Source of the DNA: Dichetophora obliterata
Taxonomy: Eukaryota > Arthropoda > Insecta > Diptera > Sciomyzidae
Assembly: GCA_963920525.1 (NCBI GenBank)
Contig: OY986436.1
Location: 6,188,501 to 6,252,500, forward strand
Length of the DNA: 64,000 nucleotides
Direction: 5' to 3'
Shown piece by piece: positions 34,102 to 43,615 of the stretch (position 1 is the first letter of the stretch; every line of letters starts with the position of its first letter). The notes under the pieces were generated by a model. That model was not told the origin of the DNA and ran no database searches. It was given only the letters and a program-made list of their open reading frames with translations. The translations under genes and the position numbers were made by a program.

Positions 34102-35225
34102 TTATCCGACAGCATTATTAAACACAAGTTGTAACTTAAGCTTTGACCTCGAATCAAGCTTACTGTATACAACTTCTGAGTAGGAAATTATTGGCATTAT
34201 GAGTTGAACCACTAGCTTTCTTCTAGTCTCAACAGGCACAAATGATGCAGTTCTCCTCAGGTTCCGTAGGATATAGTAAACTTTACAAACAACAGAGTTT
34301 ATATGATCTTCACAGGAAAGTGAGGAGTTAATATAGTAACCGAGATTTTTAACTTTAACTATAAATTTCAAGTCGACTCCATTCAGAAAAATGGCTGGTA
34401 TATCAGAAAAAGAGTATCTAGACTTAAAAATTGGCAGAACAAATGATATCAGAGGGTTAAGATTAAGCTTATTAGCTTTAGCCCAATCTACTTTTTTACT
34501 CATGTCTTCATTTACCTCAAATCATTAACAAGGTCAATTGGTTTGGACAAGTACAGCTGAAGATCATCAGCATATGCATGCATGGTTACATGACGGCATT
34601 TGCTGAAAATATCATTAAGAAACATTGCAAATAAAAGCGGACCAAGTACCGAGCCTTGAGGAACTCCACAGCATAAATTGTTAAAAGCAGACAGACTATT
34701 TCCCACCCTTACTCTTTGAGACCTTCCAACTAAGTAATTATATAACAGACGGACCGCAGTAATAGAAAACTCAAAATTAAGTTCTAGTTTTTGACATAGT
34801 AATAAATGGTCAACAGAGTCAAATGCTTTTGAAAAGTCCAACATGCAAAGCAAGCTTATATGCCCCATATCATATGATAATCTTATGTCATCTAGGATCT
34901 TCACAATAGCTGTAGAGCAGCTGTGGCCAGGTCGAAAACCAGATTGAAGTGGTGACATAAGGTTAAATTTTCTAATGTGTTCGGAGATTTGTACAGCCAT
35001 GAGAGACTCACATACTTTTGATAAAGCTGGCAAAAGACTTACCGGACGAAAATCACACGGTTCACAGGCATTGGGTTTTTTAGCTATAGGAATGATTGTA
35101 GCAGCTTTCCACGCATCAGGGAAGCAAGAACTTGTGAAACAGTGATTCATTATGTGCATCAAAGGGCTTATGATGAAAGGTAAAATTATTTTTATAAGTT
35201 TAATAGCTATTCCATCTTCACCCAC
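34102..35225 (-). pseudogene. CR1-like reverse transcriptase, frameshifted
   Basis: Copies LINE RNA at the nicked target. The first frame (34,512-35,225) carries the ordered RT blocks: PIAKKPNACEPCDFRPVSLL, then QSGFRPGHS, motif A LDFSKAFDSVDH, motif B GVPQGSVLGPLLF and motif C MHAYADDLQLY, with all catalytic aspartates present. The thumb and C-terminal part continue at 34,102-34,503 in a different frame (NSSLSCEDH, FVPVETR), so an indel lies near 34,505. A few hundred bases of C-terminal sequence downstream of 34,102 remain as broken pieces to about 33,800. Confidence 0.9.
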
Positions 35226-35580
35226 TGCATTTGATTTAATATTATTAACGCAACGAGCAACATCACACTCATTTACAGCAACAAACTGAAAATTACATGG
35301 ACTTTCGGTAGTAAAACCTATCGTTTTATCGACAGAAGTGTTTTAAGTAGATGTTGAGGTAGCGATAAAATAATCATTAAGAATATTAGGATCAATTAGA
35401 AAATCATTGGATCACATTACATACTCCAGCCTGTCTTAAATTGTCCCAAAGATTTTTGGAAGGTTGTGCTAAACTTAGCTTCGACATGAAAAAAGTGCGT
35501 TTAGACAATTTAACAATGCAGTTAGCTTCATTTCTAGCTCTTTTGTGCTGTTCCCAATTAGATGTTGTCGGGTTTCTCTT

Positions 35581-36530
35581 CTAACGGTTATAAGTTTTAC
35601 TACGTTTTTTCAGGGCCAATTTAACATTATTTGTAAACCAGGGACAACTTCTGTTAGAGACACGACGTGTAGTCAATGGAACATACAACTCAAATAATTC
35701 ACAAATTATGTTACTTAAAAAATACAACTTTTTATTAACAGTACTAAGAAACCAACATGCGGACCAATTAATGATAGACAGGTCATTATACAACGAAACA
35801 TAATCAATAGCTTTATAATTACGAAATGAAACAGTTTTAACAGTTAAAATCGGTGTCAAAGTTATATTCAAAGAACAAAAAAGAAGATCATGGTCAGATA
35901 TAAACGATAATTGGTCGAAAAGCAAAACAGTAGAAACATCTGAAACAATAAAAAGATCTAATAAACTTGGAGTAGCATTAATTGCATAGCGCGTAGGTTA
36001 ACTGGTATTTACTATTTGGAGACCAACTTCAGTCAGACGATCAATAAAATTACCAACAAGACTATCCTTAAATAAAACATTTATATTTAAATCACCACAC
36101 AAAACGAAGTGATCATAGTCAATTGCGCAATTCAACAATATAGTAAACAATTGCTCCAAACAACAATTACGATTCGGATTATACACACACGACAAGAAAA
36201 CTTTTGTACAACTGTCATAGATTTCGGCATTAAGAAACTCTACCTCTGAACCACTGGACATTCCCAACATATTAACATTTAAGTTATTTTTACAATATAT
36301 TGCAACACCCCCGCCTTTTTTATCAATTCGATCATTTCGAAAAAGCTTATAGTTCTGTATATTCAAACAAGAGTCATTTATGTCTTTATGAAACCAAGTT
36401 TCAGAAACACAAATGACATCGACAGCGGAATTTTCAAAGCAGTGCCGAACATAGTCAAGTTTTACATCATTCAGACTTCGCGAATTAAAATGAACAATAT
36501 TTAGCCCGGAATGTTGCTTGCAAAGAACGC
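35581..36530 (-). pseudogene. CR1-like AP endonuclease and linker, stop-interrupted
   Basis: Nicks the target to prime reverse transcription. The same frame runs from a stop near 36,540 through the segments GLNIVHFNSRS, CVSETWFH (catalytic glutamate), DKKGGGVAIYCKN, LCGDLNINVL (aspartate and asparagine) and, after one in-frame stop near 35,998, ISDHDLLFCSLN (the C-terminal SDH motif). A last part to 35,581 is the endonuclease-RT linker ending WFTNNVKLALKKRSK. The frame then changes before the RT, so at least one stop and one shift inactivate ORF2. Confidence 0.85.
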
Positions 36531-36553
36531 CTGGATATCGCTAGTACCAGATA

Positions 36554-37845
36554 CGAGGGGTGCCTTTTATATTTCGGGATTAGAGAACAAAAACAAATAT
36601 TAATCATCGAAAATCACTTTATTGTTTTTCAACATTTTCTCCATGAAGATCTATACACTTTTGCATGCGTTTGAACCAATTGTCGAAGCACTTTTGCCAC
36701 TCTGATTGAGGTATCTCCAAAACATGCATTCTGAATGCCGCAACCGCTTCTTCGGGCGTCGAAAATCGTTGTCCACGCAGTTTATTCTTCACGGTTGGGA
36801 ATAAAAAGAAGTCATTCGGTGCCAAGTCAGGACTATACGGCGGATGACCCATCAAATCGATGTTTTGGGTGCTCAAAAATGCAGTTGTTTGAGCCAATGT
36901 GTGAGAGCTCGCATTGTCGTGGTGAAGAGTGATCCGTCTTCGGCGGTTGGTTTTCCTGATTTCTTGGAAGACAACTGGCAAACAAATGGTTGTGTACCAC
37001 TCAGAGTTGACTGTTCTGCGTTGTTCTAGTGGTACAGTTGCGACATGTCCATATTTTCCGAAAAAACAGGCGACCATTTGCTTGGAAGTGCTTCGTGCGC
37101 GAACAACTTTTGTTGGATTTGGCTCATCTTGAAACACCCATACAGTCGACTGCTGTTTACTTTTGGGCTCATACACGTAAATCCACGATTCATCACCTGT
37201 CACGATGTCTTAGACGTATTTCGAAGCACCGCGATCGTATTTTTTGAGCATTTCCTTCGACCAATCGACACGAGCCTTTTTTTAAGCGATTGACAAATTG
37301 TGTGGAATCCAACGCGAACAAATTTTTTTGACGATCAAATGTTTATGCAATATTGAATGTATGCTGGTCCCACTTATGAGTAAGGTTGCCTCAATCTCAC
37401 GATAGGTAACATGACGATCTTCCAATATCAGTTCGCGCACAGCATCAATGGTTTTCGGAACAACAGCTGATTTCGGACGACCTTCACGAAATTCGTCTTG
37501 GAGTGAACTACGACCACGATTAAATTCACCATACCATCGATAAACACTGGTCCTTGATGGAGCTTCATCGCCAAAAATTGAATTAAGTTCATCCATGCAC
37601 TGTTGCTGTGTTAATCCACGTCGAAAGTTGTAAAAAATAATCGCACGAAAATATTTACGATTTAATTCCATTTTTGGACCGAGATGAATCTTTTAAGTTA
37701 CTATAAACAACACAAATAGCGCTCGTATGTCAAAACGTTCTGAGTACATATAAGCCAACAAATGTCAAACTTTGCGATAGAGCTTTCAGTTGACAGATTG
37801 CAACACCAGGGTTGCCAAATCCCGAAATATAAAAGGCACCCTTCG
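36554..37845 (-). mobile_element. Mariner (D34D) element inserted in the CR1
   Basis: 1,292 bp with TIRs: left CGAGGGGTGCCTTTTATATT and right, read inward, CGAAGGGTGCCTTTTATATT, identical over 28 bp except one position. TA flanks both sides (36552-36553, 37846-37847). The transposase is on the minus strand. Size and TSD are standard for mariner. The near-identical TIRs show a fairly young insertion, yet the transposase has two stops. Confidence 0.93.
36619..37671 (-). pseudogene. Mariner D34D transposase with two in-frame stops
   Basis: Would bind the TIRs and cut at TA. All parts lie in one frame from ATG at 37,671: an N-terminal paired-like HTH region (LTQQQCMDELNSIFGDEAPS ... VYRWYGEF), the WIPHNL signature, then TAA at 37,282-37,284, further sequence (KKARVDW), a second TAA at 37,210-37,212, then the catalytic core: TGDESW (first D), LHHDNASSH (second D) and YSPDLAPNDFFLFP (third D). 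Exactly 34 residues separate the last two aspartates, the mariner hallmark. Total would be about 350 codons, the normal length. No indel is visible, only nonsense substitutions. Confidence 0.93.
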
Positions 37846-37847
37846 TA

Positions 37848-39251
37848 TAGTAGACAACATAAAATACTACAATAGTAACACAACAATAACCATTAATATA
37901 GACATGAAGATGAATAGAACAAATATTAGAAGTTCGTTATTTTTTTTTCTTAACGTTTACTCCCTGTAATGAAACTTAAAAAAATATATATCTATTTCGA
38001 AGTAAGGTTGGGGGTATAAACATTCATTTAGTTCACTGTGTTGTTGTACTTGCAAATAAAAAAAAATTTATTTAAAACCCTTTGCTTAACTATTACTTCA
38101 ATTTCATAAAAAAATAAATTTAAATAAGCAAAAAAAAATTTAAAAGTTTGCAGTATCTCAAAGTCGTTGCCTACCAACTCTAAATAAATCACAGTAATTT
38201 TTTTCTTTATGTGCTTTTTGTATGTTACGCTCTGTTTCTGCCACACTTGATGCAGCATATTTTGTACAATTTAAGCGTTAGTTTGGAGTAAATATACTAC
38301 GAGCCAGGGTTGGAGGTCATTTAAGTGCAGATGTCTTTTTTTAGCGCATTGTACGTGTTACCATTTTGCAAGTTATGCGGGCAGTTAGTGATAAAAAAGT
38401 TGTTTTTTCCTAGATGACCTTGTTATTTATTATGTGGATTTTATATGATTTAAATACAAATTCTTAATGTTTGATAGTTTAAATCATACTTGATTTTAAA
38501 CACAAATTCTAGTTGTTTGATAGTTTAAACTCGTTTATTGAGCTTAAGGTCAAAGTTAGAACAATTAATTGTTCTAAGGAATCTTTACAAAGAAACAACA
38601 ACAAACTTTTTTTTTCAATATGAAAAGGAAAAAAATCATTAGCTGATCTTATTGCAATTTCAACCGTGCTAAAGGCTTCATCAGAAATCTTTGTGATACC
38701 CGTGCAAGCACGCGTTAGCGCACTGCACCACATGGCGATGAGATTTGAAGTGTCAATTTCTTCAGTTTTCTCAATTTTCATATATTCACATTTGTTGTGG
38801 TATTTCTGCTTTACTTTAGTCTTTATGCTTATGTCATTATAGGAGTCCAACAGCCTGCTGGAAGTCATCCACTGACAAGGCATGTTTACTACAGTTGTAC
38901 TTTTACTTTTTTTTTAACCATGTAAAATGCTCAACACGAGATTTTAATATAAAAACCGAATCTAAGGATCTTAGAATTTGGATGAAAACTCTTAAAATAT
39001 CATACTTAAAATGTTGATGTAATTGACCTTTTATGATCTTATTGACCTTAAAACATATATTCTGTAAAAAAAAAGTAACAGGAATTGATTCTTGAAAAAA
39101 ACTCGCTTAAGGGCTTACACACTGTAAAGTCATTGAAATTAGTCATGTCTTTTAGAATTTTTGTAAGCATGGAAGGACAATTTATGTCAAATATTCATAC
39201 CGGATTTTATTAAGCACAAATAATGTTAAAAAATGTTGTCGTCTCTTTCTT
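37848..39251. other. Non-coding stretch
   Basis: May begin with the detached 5' part of the CR1 element. The 124-codon minus frame at 38,509-38,883 has no recognisable domain. Nothing else identified. Confidence 0.4.
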
Positions 39252-39760
39252 AATGGCGATAGTAGAGCGTCATTATTGGAGAGCCTTTAAACTACAGGTG
39301 TTCCGAGGCTGACAGCACAACTGCAGAAACTGCCACAAAGGATGGAACAACCAACATTTCCCAAAATTATTTTGGCATTAAATTGCAATTAAATAACTTT
39401 CTACGGTAGTTTGTGATATAAGTTTTAGTAAAAATCAATTTTCGACGCCTTTTGCCGATTTTTTTCAATTTTGTGCACCCGCCAAAAATCACGTTACACC
39501 GCCAAAAATCACGTCAAACTTTTTCCCTCAAAATTAAGTTTTTTATTTCCATCAGTGATGGAAATAATAATTTTATTTCCCCATGCAAAATTTCACCAAA
39601 AGCGGAGAAGGTCATTTTGTTAGACCGGTACTTTCAAAATGGAATTGCTGTATGAGAAATTTTAAGTATATCGAATAAAAACTGCTTGAGTTGTGCTGTC
39701 AGCTGTGAAATACCTCTAGTTTAAAGACTCTCCAATAATGACGCTCTTCTACCGCCATTT
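39252..39760. mobile_element. MITE with ~70-bp inverted ends
   Basis: The left end AATGGCGATAGTAGAGCGTC continues through ATTATTGGAGAGCCTTTAAA and GACAGCACAACT; the right end read inward gives AATGGCGGTAGAAGAGCGTC, ATTATTGGAGAGTCTTTAAA and GACAGCACAACT. Identity is about 85% over ~70 bp. The interior contains a direct duplication of CGCCAAAAATCACGT (near 39,480 and 39,500). No clear TSD; flanks are TT/TTA and T-rich. Confidence 0.7.
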
Positions 39761-40100
39761 TAAAAAAAAAATTGGTGCGGATGGTTTGAACCCCCTTCAG
39801 GAAAAAAGTACCTTACGCTTTTTCTTCAACCCTGAATGTATATAATTCGAAATAAAATCGCTATATTTTAATTTTTTATTGTATTTATTTTATATAATTT
39901 TTTCAAGGCATCAAATCAAAAAGTTGAATTTAATATTTTAGAGAAAAAAAAATTTATTTATTGATATATAAAATGTAAAATTCTTATTAGCGATTAAAAA
40001 AGGCAGTAACCATTGTATTTTAAAAATTTATTTATTAGTAATTAAATTGTAAATTTCTTCTTAGAGATTAAAATAGGCAGTAACAGTTGTCAGCGACGAA

Positions 40101-41556
40101 CACTGCGCATTTTTCGATTTTAGGATGACAAGAGATTTTTTTTTTTAATTTAACAAAAATATTTTTTTTTTTTTTTTTTTTTTTTTGACAGATATTTGCT
40201 GAAATATTATGGAAATTATATTTTTAAATGGATGCTCTCTACTGATATTTTTATGGAATTTTTAAAATTCGAAACTTTTTTTGAACAAAAAGTAGCGCAT
40301 TCCAAGCTAAAAAAGTAAGGCAATTTGAAACATTTATTACTTAGAAGAGAAAGCATATATTGAAATTAGGTTTTTTATATTTTTAATTGACTTAATTACC
40401 GTTAAATTTGTACCAAATTAAAAAAACTATTAAAAAAAAACTTAGAAAAAACGTTTGAATATGTCTCTAAATTTATTAAGCAGTTTTTATTTTACTAAAA
40501 TTTAGTGGAAAGAATCTAAATAGTTTAACCTCCTTACAGTCGGATAATTATACTTTCATAAAATATAGTATTTCTGCATTATGTTTCTTAAAAAATTTAT
40601 GGCGCAAATTTGTGCTCAAGAAAAAACACTTTATTTAAGAAACGCTTTTAAATCATATTTTGGCTTAAAAAAGCACTGATTTCCAATATCCGTTCTATGT
40701 TCAATCACACAGAACAATCTACGGAAAAAGCGATCCGTTAACATGTTGTCTTCATTACTGTCATATTCTCGGTAGTCAGTCACATAGATTTAAGTTCAAG
40801 CAAAATCATCATTAAAAGAGGTATAATCTTATTTTTAACTAACCTAGTATGTAAGCTACCATTTGTAAACGGGCATAACCCAGTAGATGATAAAATAAAT
40901 AAATTTACTCTTTAAGGCAGATTCACTGACCACCTTCAGCAAATTTTTTGTGACAGCTTTCTTGCTCCCTCTGTGGGAATGTGCCGCAGGTCGATTCACT
41001 GACATGTAAAACTTTCAGCAAGTTTTCTGTTTTCCTTTGTCATATTCAATATTGCCAGACTCAATGCTTCTTTATTTTGAAGCTTCAATGGTAAAATATG
41101 CTAATTTCAACTCAAGAAACTCCATTTTGACAACCTTACTCAAAAAGATTCAGCAAGAAAATTGAAATTAAGTTAATCAAGTCAAAGAGAGTGCAGTAAG
41201 TTTTTGTTACTCATTCATTGAGTGTGGAGAGAGATAAAGAACAAAAATTTTCAAAACTTCATATAAAAAAAACTTGCAAAACTTGCTGAAGGTGGTCAGT
41301 GAATCCACCTTTAAAAACACAAATAAGCAATTTTATACGGGTGTTTTTTATTAAAAAAAAAAAATATAGTTTGTATAGGAGGTTGGCAATGCAGTTCACA
41401 TAGATTTCTAATTTTTGTGCTTAATGTTACTTATTAAATACTCAATTTTTGTTACTTAATTTAGGCTAAAACTCATTTGTACAAATTTCATGACCCTAGT
41501 TTTTATAGTTTCTGAGATAATACAAATGTCATCCTAAAATCGAAAAAAGTGCACTG
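40101..41556. mobile_element. TIR element containing a nested MITE
   Basis: The left end CACTGCGCATTTTTCGATTT and the right end read inward CAGTGCACTTTTTTCGATTT, both followed by TAGGATGACA, form inverted repeats of about 29 bp. CA(C/G)TG ends hint at hAT but no 8-bp duplication is visible. No transposase frame. The inner part holds a long T run (about 40,161-40,186) and a complete MITE (40,916-41,309). Confidence 0.6.
40916..41309. mobile_element. Nested MITE with TTTAA target duplication
   Basis: Left end GGCAGATTCACTGACCACCT and right end read inward GGTGGATTCACTGACCACCT differ at two bases and continue with TCAGCAA. TTTAA flanks both sides (40911-40915, 41310-41314); TTAA would be an equally possible duplication. 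No reading frame. Subterminal copies of TTCAGCAAGTTTT occur in both arms. Confidence 0.8.
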
Positions 41557-42390
41557 TCCGACGGTTGTTTCATGTCGCAACAAGGCGTTGAGTATTTAAC
41601 ATTCATCAAGTTTTGAGGTATGAAGCTTGATTTGATTGAAAAGTTGAATTGAAAACTGGACTTACTTAAGAGTATAAAATAATAAACACATTTTTAGCAC
41701 CCGATTGTGACTAGGGCTAGTGTCAAAAAACTTTTTGTAATTCTTCTATCAGATTCGAAATCGGCGAACAGCGCATCTACAAAGAGAATAAAATAAAAAC
41801 AATACACCCTCTAGGAAAATAAAACATTGTACATTCTAACATTCGAATTTTTTTTTTTTAAAAATTTTGATTTTTCTTTTTATTGATCTGATCATTTATA
41901 ATTTTTTTAAATTTTTTTCATATATTGTAAAATAATATGAAAAGACTCCAAACCTTCAAATGGTAGGCCTTACAGAAGCACTCATCAATACAGCGAGCAT
42001 GGAAGGTATATTGACGCCAAAATGATCACTACTAACATGCTTTCTTTTGCGTAACGCTAGCTAAAATGCCCACTGGGTCGATTCTCAATACTCACACACA
42101 CAGCGCACTCTCCCGCTAGTTTGTAGTCTGCTCAATAACCGTACGAATACACACACACACAGCAATCCCTATGTTACGTGACGGTTTCTATAAAATCATA
42201 CCACCCGTAAACCGCGTAAAGGAACTTCGTTCCAAAAAGTACAAAAACAAAATCAGCAAAAAATCTTAAAAAGCTTATTGTAATGCTATTAAACTGAGGC
42301 AAACAAAACGAAATGTAAGTTTTTGCATAATGTTAAATTAAATTTTCTTGCTAAATTTAAATAATTTTTAAGCTAGCTTTGTAAAGTAGA
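41557..42390. other. Non-coding stretch
   Basis: No gene recognised. Short CACACA runs near 42,092 and 42,150 and T/A-rich tracts. Nothing else supported. Confidence 0.4.
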
Positions 42391-43290
42391 TCTATAGTAA
42401 TAAAACTCATTTTCTGTTTGTTTGTTTGTTTGTTTGTTTGTTTGTTTGTTTGTTTGTTTGTTTGTTTGTTTGTTTGGCCATTATACAAATCTAAACGGCT
42501 CAACGGATTTTGCTTAAACTAGGTACACATATTAAATTTATCCCAACTTAAAATGTTACATACGTAGTTTTTGCCACGCCCCCTCTGAAATTTTTCAACT
42601 AACGGTAATTTTGTTATTATAAAACTTTTTAGTATCGAAGATTTGTGTATATTTAATTTTAAAAATTTTCTGTTATTTTGACATCAAAAACACTCACATA
42701 TCTTCAAAATTGGAGAAATTTTCAGTACAACGAATTTTCATAAAACATTGATAGCTAATAATGAGAAAAAAATTATATGAAAATCAAAGTTTTTACTTTT
42801 AATGCCAATAACTCCGCTGTTTTTAATATATTTCATTAAAATTTTTTTGTTAAAAAGTTCAATATGTTTTTTAATATTAATCTTTGTTTAGACGTTGAAA
42901 TGTCCATATCTCAAGGACGCATTGAGTCCCACCATAACTTTTATTTTGTTGAAAAGGTAATTGTGCTGGCTTTAAGATTAAGTATATATAAACTTTACTT
43001 TTAATTCTTTTTAATTTTTAAAATATGTTTTTCGTACGCCTTCTTTGAATTCAATTAGCTCACCGCAAGAGATGAAACCACCAACAACAAAAATTTTCCT
43101 AAACTTTTTTGGATTAATGTTCGTTCAATTACCTTTCTAAAGGTAGATAAATAAAATTAAATAAAATAAAATTAAAATAAAATTCAACATGTTTTTCATT
43201 ATTTCCGATTTTAAAAAACATTTAATCGGGAAGTGTATGTTAAAATGTTTATATAAGTGACTCTCGAGTAACACCGGGTATATCAGCTAG
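42391..43290 (+). mobile_element. Non-autonomous Helitron
   Basis: Starts TCTATAGTAATAAAACTC after an A and ends ACACCGGGTATATCAGCTAG before a T: 5' TC, 3' CTAG and A/T insertion site, without target duplication. A TTTG microsatellite follows the 5' end, then AAACGGCTCAACGGATTTTG, the type of sequence found near Helitron starts in insects and paralleled in the 11.7-13.1 kb copy. No Rep/helicase. The 5' ends (TCTATA) and 3' ends (CGGGTAT...GCTAG) of the two Helitrons match, so they belong to one broad family. Confidence 0.75.
42415..42476. repeat. TTTG tetranucleotide microsatellite
   Basis: About 15 uninterrupted GTTT copies, 24 bp inside the Helitron 5' end. Confidence 0.95.
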
Positions 43291-43611
43291 TAATTAGATG
43301 AAAGTAAAAAAGCAATGTTCTTTTACTGGGTTTTCTAATGATTGAAAAAAAAAAACATAATCAAAATTACAAGTAACAATATTCAAATTATTTTGGAAAA
43401 AAATAAAAAATTATGTCTTAAATTTATAGCAGTTTTAAAAACTATTTTGTATTAATGCTCAGGAACTCAGACAGACTGTTCTGTTGATCGCTTCATCAAC
43501 TCTTCAGTAGTCTTCTGCAGTTTCTGTAGTCCATCCATTTTGGTAGCTTATACGCACAACTTCTGTTTCATCAAAACAGAATTATTTGTGCATTTTTTTT
43601 AATATTATTCT
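43291..43611. other. Spacer between Helitron and TTAA element
   Basis: AT-rich, 320 bp, no feature recognised. Confidence 0.5.
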
Positions 43612-43615
43612 TTAA

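Larger units (their letters stand above)
33390..36553 (-). mobile_element. CR1-like LINE, degenerate, split by a mariner
   Basis: Element orientation is minus: AP endonuclease (about 36,530-35,930), linker, reverse transcriptase (35,225-34,102) and a 3' end in TTTAATTTAATT-type repeats at about 33,390-33,420. A shorter sister copy lies at 4.2-5.1 kb. The 5' end is interrupted at the mariner insertion (36,552) and may continue beyond 37,847, where the sequence is open but unrecognisable. Motifs (RPVSLLPALSKV, GVPQGSVLGPLLF, AYADD) fit the CR1 branch of the Jockey group. Confidence 0.85.

Noticed and set aside
36735..37293. Several plus-strand frames over the mariner
   Set aside because: Antisense shadows of the transposase on the minus strand.
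38509..38883. 124-codon minus-strand frame
   Set aside because: Some regions look protein-like, but no family is recognised, and there is no second exon or repeat context to support it.
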